This document shows, piece by piece, positions 1-10,133 of a stretch of DNA of 64,000 nt (position 1 is the first letter of the stretch; every line of letters starts with the position of its first letter). The notes beneath the pieces were generated by a model that worked only from the letters and a program-made list of their open reading frames with translations, was not told where the DNA came from and did not search any database. Source of the stretch: Trichomonas vaginalis G3 (Eukaryota; Parabasalia; Trichomonadida; Trichomonadidae); assembly GCF_026262505.1 (NCBI RefSeq), contig NW_026529273.1, positions 172,110-236,109 of the forward strand, read 5' to 3'. The translations under genes and the position numbers were made by a program.

Positions 1-230
1 ATGTAAAAGCACTATGTGATTTAATCTACACTAACATTTTCGAGCCATATTTATTCCGAGTAATGAACCGGAAATAGATGAATGGGAAATCTGATTGAAA
101 TAAGGTGGAAAGTAATAAGAAATTAATCTAAAATCTACTTTTATAAAACAGTCATGTTCATATGTAGCAAAAATATTTGAAAATCCATAAAATATTATAT
201 TTATTATTTATTCCTCTTCAAAACTTTCAT

Positions 231-542
231 TCAAGAATTTAAATTTGCACCATGTGAAAGAAGAAGTTTAATTACTTCTTTACTATTGTTACATATTGCA
301 TCAATGAAAGCTGTTTTTCCATCAATATCTTTTTCATTGATATTTGCACCATGATCTATAAGAGATTCAACCATTTCTTTGGAATTATACATTGCCACAT
401 AATGAAGAGCAGTTTTCCCATATTTATCTTTTTCATCAACATTTGGATTGTATGAAAGGAGAAGCATAATTGTTTCCTTATTATTAGCAATTGCTGCAAA
501 ATGAAGAGCTGTACATCCCATTTCATCTTTTTCATCGACATT
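231..542 (-). pseudogene. Host ankyrin-repeat gene, 3' part (cut off by element A)
   Basis: This is the last ~100 codons of an ankyrin-repeat protein. It shows three ankyrin units with the TALHFAAIANNKE, TALHYVAMYNSKE and TAFIDAICNNSKE signatures and ends GANLNS-stop. There is no start of its own; the first in-frame Met is internal. At 542 it meets the left end of virus-like element A, and its 5' part continues at 14929 on the far side. With one copy of the 6-bp target duplication counted, both halves are in the same frame, giving a host protein of about 631 residues. The gene is therefore a host gene interrupted by an insertion. Its binding partner is unknown; ankyrin proteins are a very large family in trichomonads. 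Confidence 0.85.
537..542. repeat. 6-bp target-site duplication, left (GACATT)
   Basis: GACATT directly precedes the AG of the left terminal repeat. The same six bases follow the right terminal repeat at 14929-14934. Six-bp duplications are typical of Maverick/Polinton integration. Confidence 0.9.
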
Positions 543-1344
543 AGTAGTATATGTGGGCGGGTTTTGTGACTTTTTTTGTTACATCTATATATAGACGATG
601 CATTAAAATATAATTTATAAATCATTAAAAAATTAACATTAATTTTAAAATAATTTATTTTTTTATCTTTTATAAAAGAAGCTATATATATAGATGATGT
701 CAGATATTCCGCGATTAATTAAACATCATTTAAATCCTGAATGGGTTAAACTTCAATTTAAAAAGGAAGATTGTGAATTATTAAATGAATATGAAAGCCA
801 AAATAAGCTAATGAGGTATAAATATAATGATAAAGAATATTTAATTTCATGGAATCAATGAGTCATAATCAAAGACCTCATAAACGAGAAGAAGAAATTA
901 AAATAATGAAATGGAAATCATTGATGACATTAAAGAGGATGGAATTCCTAAATTTTGTAGAAAAACCTTTAGAACTAAGTTAGGAGCATAACGTAGAGTA
1001 TTAAATCCTGAATACATAAAACATTTATTTAAAAAGGAAGACTGTGAATTATTAAACGCTAATGAATATGAAAATGCTAAATCAAAACTGAGATATAAAT
1101 ATATTGGAAGTGATGAAAGGTGTAAAGATAAAGATAAAGTTTATTCGGTTTCATATAATAACTGGCACACGTTAGGGATAAGAAAACATTTAGGAGATTA
1201 TGGTAAAAGTTCTGAATTCTTTAAATCTAGTATGTACGAGAGAGTAAAAGAAATTAGAAATAATTATTTTCATGAATGAAAAATAAACTTTAAAAATTCA
1301 TGTCTTACATTTTTTGAATAATTTATTTTTTTAATTCGTAAGAA
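543..1344 (+). repeat. Element A left terminal inverted repeat
   Basis: It begins AGTAGTATATGTGGGCGGG and is repeated in reverse at 14121-14928, with few differences over ~800 bp. It contains one copy of the gene present at 14187-14777. The inner edge falls at the ATG of the first internal gene on each side. Confidence 0.9.
694..1279 (+). pseudogene. Left-repeat copy of the 196-aa duplicated-domain gene (broken)
   Basis: This is the left terminal-repeat copy of the gene at 14187-14777, in the opposite orientation and nearly identical in DNA. It reads outward to inward from the left end. It is broken in several places, whereas the right copy looks whole. See the right copy for domain description. 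Confidence 0.75.
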
Positions 1345-1345
1345 A

Positions 1346-1578
1346 ATGAGCGTCAAAACTAACAACGTTAAAAAATTAGGATTCACAAACGAGGAAATAA
1401 AGGATATATTAGATGTGGTGGGGTTGAAAACGATAAAGAAATAATCGAAAAATTAGAAACTTACCGTTCAATCATTAAACTGAGTGAAGCAAAAATAAAA
1501 GAATTTAATAGAATAAATAAATTGATTGGAAGAGATGAATTTAATAAAGATGAATTTTTAAACTCAATCCAAATTTAA
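1346..1578 (+). pseudogene. Small unknown gene of element A (broken)
   Basis: A short coding stretch starts at the inner border of the left terminal repeat and ends at a TAA at 1576-1578. Its sequence is Lys/Glu/Ile-rich and predicted helical. No family is recognised. It appears broken. Its start, just inside the repeat, mirrors the start of the 159-aa gene at the right end, so terminal-repeat-adjacent sequence may drive both. Confidence 0.4.
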
Positions 1579-1739
1579 TTTTTATTCCTCTTTGACAACA
1601 TCTCTCTTTCCATCATTACTGCATAACCACATTTTCTCAATTTTAGTGGTTTGTTATTTTTAACATGTTCTTGCATCATTTTTATCATTTCCTCCCTTGT
1701 TATGATTCGTGGTAAATTTTGAGCTTGTGGGGTATTCAT
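1575..1739 (-). CDS. Small hypothetical protein, 54 aa
   Basis: A 54-codon frame starts MNTPQAQNLPRIITREEM and continues with a basic helical stretch (KMMQEHVKNNKPLKLRK). Its stop overlaps the end of the convergent small gene by a few bases, a tail-to-tail arrangement common in these compact elements. It lies just outside the repeat array that precedes the primase-helicase. No family is recognised; it could be spurious. Confidence 0.35.
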   Translation of the reverse strand: MNTPQAQNLPRIITREEMIKMMQEHVKNNKPLKLRKCGYAVMMEREMLSKRNKN

Positions 1740-1780
1740 TTATGATAAAAATAAAAATTTGTTATCACTTATTTTATCGT

Positions 1781-2096
1781 TAATGTTTTCAGGTCATTCA
1801 ATAATTAATTATTTTTGAAGAACTGAAGGTGTCACTACGTCACCATGTGTCACTCGGTTAATTAACTTCTCTGAAAAAATGTGACAACATGACATTTTGA
1901 CAACAGTCATGGAAATGATTTGTCATGACTTCATCGTAATGAGTGTAAATAACCCAAAAATAATGTTTACGTTAATGGTTTCAGGTTATTCAATAATTAA
2001 TTATTTTTGAATAACTGAAGGTGTCACTACGTCACCATGTGTCACTCGGTTAATTAACTTCTCTGAAAAAATGTGACAACATGACATTTTGACAAC
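1781..2096. repeat. Tandem copies of a replication-like repeat module
   Basis: Two tandem copies (period 192 bp; 1781-1972 and 1973-2096) each hold an AATAATTAATTATT palindrome, a run of GTCAC/GTGAC words, and the string TGACAACATGACATTTTGAC. An inverted copy sits on the other side of the primase-helicase at 4517-4634. The same TGACAAC-ATGACATTTTGACAAC words recur in element C near 48775 and 51700. Palindromes and iterated words next to a primase-helicase suggest an origin or a regulatory region; this is inference. Confidence 0.65.
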
Positions 2097-2134
2097 ACAG
2101 CAGGATTAATGCAAAAATAAATTCAAATCATACT

Positions 2135-4447
2135 TTATAAAGCATCATTTACAGGTATTTCATCATCAGTAAATGAATCCTCATTATCGTTTGGTTCAAC
2201 CTGTTTATATAATCCTTTCATTTCTTCTTTCAAAACATAACACCATGTTTGTTTACCATCTATTCTTCTCTGTTTCTTATCACATTTATCCTTAATGCTC
2301 ATTTGAAAGTTTTTGTCTTTCATGTCTGATGGTTTGCAGAATAGAGCATTTTTACATGTCATACCTGCACACAATTCATCATAATGTGTATTTATCCATA
2401 CATCTAAAGGATTTGATGATAATTCTATTAAATCTTGTTTGGCTTCAGTCATTGGTATGATTCGTACATTAAATGATGAAAGGTCGTAATTGATAAAATA
2501 TGTTAAAAGGTTATCATAAAATTCCTTTGTGCATGAATCCATCAAATTCTTGAAGTAATCAAATTGACCCTTGAATTTACCATTAACTCTTAAAACTACG
2601 TATCTTCTGTCTCCAACTTCAATTTTGACAGGGTAAACGTTGTTAGTTACGAAAATGAAGTTTGCAACATTCTGACCTGTTCTTCTGGGTTGATTCTTTT
2701 CATTAATTCTAATCTCATTATCCGTTATAATTGATTTCAAAGCGTTGAAGTTTGCGAGTCTATCTTCACCTACATTCTTGAGTTCATTAAGTACAAGAAA
2801 CATTTTATTTTCAACAACTGAGTTGAAATTACCCGTTAGCTCACTTATTTCAGTAATGTTTTTACATGAATAACCAGCGAGAAGTTCAGAAATAATGTCT
2901 GTGAATCTGTTTTTACCTGTTCCCTGAAGTCCTTTCAAAATAATTGCTGTTTCATTCTTGATTCCAGGATGTTGAATCATTGATGCAATCCAGCCGAGAA
3001 GGTATTTATACACTTCATCGTTATTATCACAAATGGCTTCTTTAATGAAATTCATAAACATCTCAATTTTTGAGTAATCAGGCTTTTCAAGAATGTTGTA
3101 TTTATAACCATGAAACGTTGAGAAAACATCGGGGGAATCAGATTTAAAGCAAACACCCTTAACGGTTAATGAAGACAATTGATTTAGTAGTACATCCCAT
3201 GCTGTTATTGTTTTACCTTCTTCTTTAAATAATTTAATCATTTTGAGTGACTCTTTCATGTTTGATTGAAGAACAAATGATATTTGATTCATTTTGTCGT
3301 GTATGTTGTAATCTTTCTGAATGAAATATTTATTTCCACAATCTACAAAACGGATTACACGTGATAAATCCTCAATTACTTCAGAACTGTTTTTATACTG
3401 ATGATTTTCAGCCTTGCGTCTAATATCTGTTATCAAAAACGAGTCATCAAGTTTGATATCAAATGTTATTTTTGGCTTACGTAATAAAGGTAAAACATAT
3501 TCATCATAATATTCCTTTTGATATAGTTTTAGAATCTTCACCAAAACAAATGGAGAAGTCATTAAATGTGCATATCTACTACGTGCTTTTTCAAAATTAC
3601 TTTTTGCATTTTCAGTTAAATTGCAGAAGTTATAAACGTTATCGTATGCTTCATTAATTAAATGATTAGGTAACGAATTAATAGCTTGAAACAGTGTGAA
3701 TAATGTAACTTCTTTTTCTAAATTCATGTTTCCACCGTCATTATGTACTTCAAAATCACAGATGCCGTCAACTATGCTCTGGGCAAGTTTATCGTCAATG
3801 TTTACATCTTTGTTTTCATTCATGATAGTCTTTATTTCTTCGTTCTTCTGTTCAACTCTTACCTTAATATTCAAATCATTTAATATATCATTCACTGTTC
3901 TGGTTAATGTTGAATCGTAACTTCCACGAATGAATGAGTATGTATTGATTGGTTCTGTTGCATTCTTGCGAACTCTTGAATCAGCCATAACTACTAAAGA
4001 ACGCTTTGAATCATCCATAGAAGTCATTATATCAATATCGTAATCATTGCAGGAATAACATTTAATCATTCTGTTCGAAACTGAATAGAAGAAATTAGTG
4101 TTGCAATAAATGTGAAGACCCCCTGAAGCGGTTTTAACGATAACATCTTTATCCGAAAGTTTTGATAAAATATCTTTTCTAACTGTTTCTTTAAGTTCAT
4201 CATTGTATGATTTATTGATATCAACATCTATAATCGTTAAATTTGATATTTTATTTACTAATAAAGCCACACCAGTTTTCCTTCCTCTTCCTCCATCATG
4301 TTTGAGGTAGTTATGTAAATCAATCTTGTTTTCACCAATTCTTTCGTTGAGGGTTTTAGTTTCTGCCACAACTAATTCCTCAGCTAATGAATCAATAACT
4401 TTTTCATCAGAAACGATATAGTTGCTGTTGTTGTTTGTTGCTGTCAT
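2135..4447 (-). CDS. Primase-helicase (AEP primase + D5-like SF3 helicase)
   Basis: This 770-residue protein probably initiates and unwinds DNA for element A. The N-terminal third is an archaeo-eukaryotic primase: the DVD metal-binding pair at 74-76, TASGGLHIYC (His 112) and a third acidic motif near 137-139. A linker follows, then a D5-like helicase: KYLLGWIASM, Walker A GLQGTGKN (506-513), Walker B-like FLVLNEL (~550-556), sensor FIFVTNN (~598) and an arginine-finger-like GDRRYVVL (~612). The arrangement matches poxvirus D5 and polinton-like-virus primase-helicases and replaces the family-B polymerase of canonical Mavericks. The frame is intact. The ATG follows a T-rich TTTATTTTT-type stretch seen before many genes of this element. 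Inverted repeat modules flank it on both sides. Confidence 0.9.
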   Translation of the reverse strand: MTATNNNSNYIVSDEKVIDSLAEELVVAETKTLNERIGENKIDLHNYLKHDGGRGRKTGVALLVNKISNLTIIDVDINKSYNDELKETVRKDILSKLSDKDVIVKTASGGLHIYCNTNFFYSVSNRMIKCYSCNDYDIDIMTSMDDSKRSLVVMADSRVRKNATEPINTYSFIRGSYDSTLTRTVNDILNDLNIKVRVEQKNEEIKTIMNENKDVNIDDKLAQSIVDGICDFEVHNDGGNMNLEKEVTLFTLFQAINSLPNHLINEAYDNVYNFCNLTENAKSNFEKARSRYAHLMTSPFVLVKILKLYQKEYYDEYVLPLLRKPKITFDIKLDDSFLITDIRRKAENHQYKNSSEVIEDLSRVIRFVDCGNKYFIQKDYNIHDKMNQISFVLQSNMKESLKMIKLFKEEGKTITAWDVLLNQLSSLTVKGVCFKSDSPDVFSTFHGYKYNILEKPDYSKIEMFMNFIKEAICDNNDEVYKYLLGWIASMIQHPGIKNETAIILKGLQGTGKNRFTDIISELLAGYSCKNITEISELTGNFNSVVENKMFLVLNELKNVGEDRLANFNALKSIITDNEIRINEKNQPRRTGQNVANFIFVTNNVYPVKIEVGDRRYVVLRVNGKFKGQFDYFKNLMDSCTKEFYDNLLTYFINYDLSSFNVRIIPMTEAKQDLIELSSNPLDVWINTHYDELCAGMTCKNALFCKPSDMKDKNFQMSIKDKCDKKQRRIDGKQTWCYVLKEEMKGLYKQVEPNDNEDSFTDDEIPVNDAL

Positions 4448-4516
4448 TTATATAGGAATAAAAAAATAAAAACAATTTTAAAACTAACTTTATTTTTGGA
4501 CTGCATCATATTTCCA

Positions 4517-4634
4517 GGACTGTTGTCTAAATGTCATGTTGTCTCATTTTTTCATAGAAGTTAAATAACCGAGTGACACTGAGTGACATAGTGACACCTT
4601 CAGTTCTTCAAAAATAATTAATTATTGAATAACT
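4517..4634. repeat. Inverted copy of the replication-like repeat module
   Basis: This is the reverse complement of the module at 1781-2096: CATGTTGTC, GAGTGACAC/GTGACACC words and AATAATTAATTATT. The primase-helicase gene is thus bracketed by inverted copies. Confidence 0.6.
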
Positions 4635-4684
4635 GGGAAATAAATTTACGTCAAATATGCAATTTATAAAATCTTATGTCGACA

Positions 4685-4764
4685 GGCTACGTAGCACAGT
4701 GGTCTAAGGTGGTGTTATGGAGGGGTCAGGGTCTGTGGTTCGAACCGCGACGGCGCCGTATTTT
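4685..4764 (+). other. tRNA-like Pol III transcription unit (degenerate)
   Basis: This segment has an A-box match TAGCACAGTGGT at 4692-4703, a B-box match GGTTCGAACCG at 4737-4747 and a TTTT stretch at 4761-4764 that could end Pol III transcription. The span from 4685 to the discriminator is 74 nt, the length of a tRNA, and five of seven acceptor pairs form. The anticodon and T stems pair poorly, so it is unlikely to be a working tRNA. It could be a tRNA-derived small RNA gene or a relic captured by element A. It lies between the primase-helicase start and the fibre end. Confidence 0.4.
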
Positions 4765-5006
4765 CTTATTTTCTTTGTTTGTCTTGTTTGTCGTGAATAA
4801 AAAGTGTCATAAAAGTGCTCTATCTTCCACGGGAATAAATAAAAAATTTACTTTATTTCTTCTTTATTTCTTCTTTATTTCTTTGTTCCCGTAAGAAGGG
4901 TTTTGCTGTTTTTTCTCAGCCGAAATCAATGATTTTTTCATTTTTGGAATCCTTAGCGAATGAGGAATAAAAATTTAAATTATGCCGTTCACTCTTTTGG
5001 ATCTCA

Positions 5007-5062
5007 GGACTTTCAGTCCGTTCTAAAGTTTGTTTCACAAACATTGAGCGTTCATTGAACGC
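5007..5062. terminator. Hairpin stack at the 3' end of the fibre gene
   Basis: Three perfect or near-perfect hairpins follow one another: GGACTTTCAGTCC (5007-5019), GTTTGTTTCACAAAC (5028-5042) and GCGTTCATTGAACGC (5048-5062). The last contains the stop codon of the fibre gene. Element C's fibre gene ends in the same CGCGTTCA-ATGAACGCG hairpin. A role in 3'-end formation is inferred. Confidence 0.5.
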
Positions 5063-7204
5063 GAAACCATGCAAATACAGTCATAAATGGTGGCATATAA
5101 TCTTCACCCAAGCCTGTTGGATTTGTTGTGAAAGTATGGACATGATTTCCTCCTAGTTCAGTTGGTCGAAAAGTCTTTTTTGCCGAATGGTTATAATCTG
5201 GAGATAAAACGTCATTGCCAGCATAATATTCTGAGTTGTATAATGGATGGTCTCTTAATGAGTGACTATGGTCGCCAGAAAAGTTTGTAGTTCCTGTATG
5301 AGTGTGCGGTGGAAGGTTTGCTTCAGTAATTTTCTTTGAACCACCTGTTTCCTTTGAACTGTTAGCACAATAGAGGAATTTATCTACAATCTGCTTCCAC
5401 GTACCGAAACCCAGAACTGTTGCTGGATTTGTTGAGTTCATTGACGTATAAATAGAACCAATGGGGAAAATCATCTCAAGAATTGTATTTAATCCATTAT
5501 GAATATTGAATTTATTATATAATATTGAATTTTGGTGAGTATTTAAAACTGGTCTTGTTATCAATATTAACGTATTATTTTTTGAAAATTGCTTTCTAAC
5601 ATCTTGAAATTTTGTGATTTCAGACCAGTTTCTTCCATCACTACTGATATTTACTAAATCACCACATCCTAAAGCAATGAAATACCCATCAATATAAAAT
5701 AAATTTGTAAATCTATAATTTTGAGTAAATTTTGGAGTGAATGAATAAACCAATTCCCAATTTGATAAATCCTGTGATAAATAAATATGTCTGTTATAAC
5801 TTACAGGATATGAATAGACCATTTCACCTGAAACGAGAACATAAACATTTGATCCATAACATAAAGCTTCAATGTCTCCATCAGCTTGAAAAATTTGTTC
5901 AAATTGACCTTGTGGTATTGAAGATGATCTATAAATTTTATCATTTTGTAGGATAAAATACATGTTGTTAATGTAATACCACTTACTTGTATAATCAATT
6001 TCCAAATCTGATGACATCATACTAAACATATAATAATTTATCCCATCCTCACTAATGAAAATTTGATTGACTTCATAAATTAGTACCCATTTATTATTAA
6101 CGCATCTAATAGGATTATTTGAATATTTAAATTTAGCATCTTGATTTAAATTACATTTGAACCATTGGATACAATCGAATGAATAACAAGGGTAAAAATC
6201 ATCTCCAACCGTTATCATTCCCATAAATTTACCGTTATTATATTCAACATATAAAATTCTTGGATTAATGATTGGCTTTCGTGTATCAGGATTCAAAACA
6301 GATGGAGTAAATGATTCATAGTTTTTAAAATCATTTGTTTTAAAATAATAAAGCACTCCAACTGTATAAAATAAATACATGGTCACTCCATCGAAACATA
6401 TCCATTCAAAAGAATCTATATCAAAGGTTTTATCTGATGATTTCATAAAATTTAAAAATGGTGGAGTAAAATAGACCTCTGATTGTTTTATTTCTTCATT
6501 AACAAATGATATATTAGCTTTCTTCATTAACTCACTATCCACATATTCCTTATCTGCTTTCTTATTTAACTCATCGTTAACATAAGTTTTATCCGCTTTA
6601 AGGTCTAAACATCCTGAAACCCATCCTGTATCAGCTTTAGTTTTAAGAATCTTCGATGTCCGTTCATGATACCATTCAACCCTTTCTATAATTTCATTAT
6701 CTTTTTCATTAACATATTCCTTATCTGCCTTCTTCATTAATTCAATAGCCATAAGTCCCTTATCTACCTTCTCCTCTAACTCACTATCCACATATTCCTT
6801 ATCTGCTTTCTTCATTAACTCACTGTTGACATATTCCTTATCTGCTTTCTTCATTATGTCATTTAGGAAACCTTTTATGAATTCCTCATTTAAATTAAAT
6901 CTTCCAATCTTCAAAACTTTAGGAAATGCATTTAATGCGTAATATCTTTGTTCTTCTGGTGGAATTGATGTTATATCATCCGTTATTCCTTTAATTTTTG
7001 AATTCATAAATAAAATTTCTTTATATTTGATATCACTGCACCACCTTTGCAAACGAATTCGAAATGGTCATTTTTCAATACTATCTCCAAATCTCCATAT
7101 TTCAACCTTTGCGTTTGTTCTGCCGTCTTTGAATTATATGCATATATGGCGTATGTAATGGTCTGTGCCTTAAGTTGCTGTGGTTGCTGTTGTTGTTTAA
7201 TCAT
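5052..7204 (-). pseudogene. Phage-like fibre / receptor-binding protein of element A
   Basis: This gene probably encodes a virion fibre that contacts the host surface. It carries tandem ~13-residue units of the KKADKEYVDSEL type, which suggest a trimeric coiled shaft. The middle region of about 300 residues is a beta-propeller-like part with SxDGxxW-type motifs (ISEDGINYY, SSDGRNWSEI). The C-terminal ~140 residues are a tail-collar tip: IGSIYTSMNS, GFGTWKQI, then His-x-His motifs PPHTHTG, DHSHS and NHVHTF and a closing PPFMTVFAWFRV. Paired His-x-His motifs bind metal in phage T4 short-tail-fibre tips. The tip is about 90% identical to that of element C, while the shaft differs. The N-terminal segment resembles the head of C's fibre. 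The gene looks mostly whole, with about one break near its N-terminus. Confidence 0.75.
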
Positions 7205-7226
7205 TTATTATGATTTAAAAATAAAT

Positions 7227-7400
7227 ATTTAATCCGTTATCTCATCAGCTATTTTTTCTATTTGAAATTGCCATAATATTTCATTCATGAATTCTAAATC
7301 ACAATCAAATAGGTCAGTTATTCTAAATTTAATATTTGATAAATCTTTTGAATGAAGAATAAATGAATTCCCGGAAATTGAAACGGATATGATAAAGAAA
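7227..7400 (-). pseudogene. Remnant of an unknown small gene
   Basis: A short minus-strand coding-like stretch rich in Ile, Phe, Asp and Glu (for example ITDLFDCDLEFMNEIL) ends at 7227. No start or family is recognised. It lies just upstream of the fibre gene. The following ~200 bases to 7615 hold nothing I recognise. Confidence 0.25.
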
Positions 7401-7615
7401 ATGTGTTTAAGTTGATGGATAAAATGTTTTGTATTGATGGGTAAGAGTTAGGGTCTAATGTTTGATGTGAAAAATCTCATTGGGGTATTAACTTTATCAC
7501 ATTTGATTAAAATGAAATTGGAACCAGTGTCAGAATACAAAACATCCCCAACATCTTTTTTCAAAATTTAATATCCCCAACAATGAACGAAGATGAGGAG
7601 TACAAAATTTAATTT

Positions 7616-7855
7616 TCAGCGGAAATTTAAAAGGTTATTTATTTCATCAAGTTCAAAAAGTTTATCGGGTTTTGATTTAAAATTTTCTTCATACCATATG
7701 ATAAATGATTCATTTAAATAACTTAAAATCATGTTAATATCCCATTTCGCTATCACATTATTTATATACATATCATACGTTTTTTCATGGTCATCTTTAA
7801 TAAATGATATATAATCTGAAGGGTCTAAAAGAATGGGATTAAATTTACCACTCAC
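7616..7855 (-). CDS. Hypothetical protein, 79 aa
   Basis: This is a small acidic, aromatic-rich frame (SGKFNPILLDPSDYISFIKDD, ending EINNLLNFR). No membrane segment or motif is recognised. It sits in the cluster of small genes between the fibre and the ATPase. From 7856 to 8148 I see only AT-rich sequence. Function unknown; codon use is like its neighbours, so it may be real. Confidence 0.4.
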   Translation of the reverse strand: MSGKFNPILLDPSDYISFIKDDHEKTYDMYINNVIAKWDINMILSYLNESFIIWYEENFKSKPDKLFELDEINNLLNFR

Positions 7856-8148
7856 AGAAACGAGAGTAACATTAAAATTCCGCTAACTGTTAAATTTAAT
7901 TCACAGTTATTATTCGAAATAATATTGATAATTGACATTTTTATTACGATTAAAAATATGGTAAAGCGTTATTTTCCAGTGATAAATAAAACTAGAATAA
8001 GATTACCGCAAGAATTCATAAATTCAACGAATAAGAAATTCATTCATGTTATAAATTTTAGTGTTTTTCAGAAAATATGAGTCAATGTCATATTCATCAT
8101 CGGGTTATATTTCACTTCATTCAAATTTAGTTCAATCAAACCCATATA

Positions 8149-8439
8149 ATGGACCATTTCATAAGATTTTCAGATGGTATTAAAAATGTAATTGATAGAT
8201 TAAAATATGAACAGATTGACAATATCGAATTTTTGGGAATTTGGTTTAAATATCCCGATGGAAAAAAGATTGAAGTTAAAGATAAAGCTGATACTATAAC
8301 AAAAACAATTACAATGACCGATCCGGATAGTGGGGAACAAAAAGAAATAAAACAAACGATAGAAACTGGTGAAAGGTCAATTATTATCGATTATGATTCA
8401 AAGGATTATTATTCAATAATGTTAATGCTTGAATATTAA
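8149..8439 (+). CDS. Hypothetical protein, 96 aa
   Basis: This frame reads MDHFIRFSDGIKNVIDRL and ends in YSIMLMLEY-stop. It is rich in beta-prone residues with a TxTKTITMTDPDSGEQKE stretch resembling a beta-hairpin. It is the only plus-strand gene in this part of element A and converges on the broken gene at 8443-9115, with the stops only 3-4 bases apart. No family is recognised. Confidence 0.5.
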   Translation: MDHFIRFSDGIKNVIDRLKYEQIDNIEFLGIWFKYPDGKKIEVKDKADTITKTITMTDPDSGEQKEIKQTIETGERSIIIDYDSKDYYSIMLMLEY

Positions 8440-8442
8440 ATA

Positions 8443-9115
8443 GCCTTAACAAAGAATTTTTCAAGTGATATTTTATATTCATCAACTATTTTATTATAAA
8501 TATCATTATAAGTTAAATGAAGTTCAGTTGTTGTTCCGTTCTTTGATATCTTAATTGTGCTAATATCCTTTATAGGATTTATTTTTGCAACTGTTCCGCA
8601 GCATGAAACCTCATCATCTATGAAAAATTGAATCTTAACGTCTGAATCCTGAACATCACAAAGAATGGCGATAATGTGAATTAATGATTCATAAGGTAAA
8701 ATAAATTAAACCGGATTGGTCAATTAAATTTATTATTGAATCATAATTATTAATTATTATATCACGGTAAATTTTCATTAATTCAGAATTAATGTCTATT
8801 TTATATGGCGCATTCGACTGTAATCGTAGATTCCTGGGTTCTCGATGTTTGATGAAAGAGGTGGGGGTATGTTGGATATGTGGGGATTTCAACAGGTTCT
8901 TTACCGGGTTCAGATAAAATGATTGGTCTCATTCCTCATTCTTTGGTAAGTCACGAGTTAATAAATTTGGTTGAGTTGCTGACTTTGTTAATTCAGGGCT
9001 AACATTAACTTTAACATTTTGAATAATTCGTGATTTATCATCATTTACGTTATAACCAACCGTAATCTCTGCTTTTGCGTTGTGTTCTTTTGACTTGTGA
9101 AACGTCTTCTCATTT
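8443..9115 (-). pseudogene. Unknown gene of element A (broken)
   Basis: Minus-strand coding signal runs through this stretch, with recognisable peptide-like segments in more than one frame, so the gene is broken in about two places. The C-terminal part looks beta-rich (VKIQFFIDDEVSCCG, ISTIKISKNG). No family is recognised. It is convergent with the 96-aa gene. Confidence 0.4.
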
Positions 9116-9194
9116 ATAATTGAATAAAAAAGAAAAAAATTATAAAGTTTTATTTAGTTGTTACGGTAATATCCCAAGGTTCATCATTGTTTGC

Positions 9195-10093
9195 TTATAC
9201 TTTCTTTGTAACTGCACCAATTATGTTATTGATATTGCTTTGAGTTTCTTCCAGTCTTATTTTATCATTTACAATATCTTTAATCATTTCATTACATGCA
9301 TTCTTAAAACCATCTGATTTTTCTAATTTACGTCTATCACTTTCTTTAATTAAATCAAAGTTATAACCTGTTGAGAATAAAGTGGTTTCTTTATCAATTC
9401 CTTGAACGCTTCTGAAAGTGAAGATGAAGAAATTCTTGCCACTTGAATTGGTTTAAATTCTGCTTTCATTGCTTCTTTCTGTTCATTGAACACTGGATCG
9501 AATAAAGCAACTTTAAAGAATTTCTTAGCTGGAATTTCAGGTCTCAAATTTGCATATTGACCATCAAACTGATTAACATATCGTGGTAATCCATCCGGTC
9601 CCTCTTCAATAGCATTTAATTCTTCATTGAAATAAGAATATGGATTATGACGGTATGAATTAATTGGACCATTTTCACCTTCTCCAATGTATTGTTTAAC
9701 AGCTTTTCCATTTTCATCAAATTGCATAGGATAACATTCATTATATGCTTTACGTTTAGGATAATCAGTTATAGTTAATTTATACCCATTTATGACTTTA
9801 ATATTACCATGACCATCAGTAACGAAAACTTCATTTATACCATCAGGTTTTCCATTTGGTCCTGTAATGTCTGCTTCATGTGCTTCCCAATTTGGTCCAT
9901 GACGTTTGGCATATGCTTGAGCTTCTGGTAATGTTAAAACGTTTCACATTTGTTTAACATCTTTTTGAAGACCAGCAACAATATGAACTAATTCTTTCAT
10001 TCCGTCTGGAACTTTCATAGTTCTATTATATGCACCCTTTTTGTTTGTTCCTTGTTTTAATGGAACCTGTAGAAGATTTGCTATTTCTGTCAT
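9195..10093 (-). pseudogene. Conserved virion-type gene of element A, function unknown (broken)
   Basis: The N-terminal part starts [15 protein letters not shown] central region reads like a hydrophilic domain with short Asp/Gly turns: ADITGPNGKPDGINEVFV, GNIKVINGYKLT, then Tyr-Pro-rich text. Similar Asn-Gly-Tyr/Tyr-Pro stretches are, from memory, found in conserved but uncharacterised genes of polinton-like viruses; a profile search would be needed to confirm this. It lies directly upstream of the packaging ATPase in the same orientation, in the structural cluster. It is broken in about two places. Confidence 0.5.
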
Positions 10094-10133
10094 GTTTAAT
10101 TATAAATAAAAAATAAAAATTAATTATAAAAAG

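Noticed and set aside
4676-4894. 72-aa plus-strand reading frame
   Set aside because: It overlies the tRNA-like unit and low-complexity T-rich sequence and shows no coding character.
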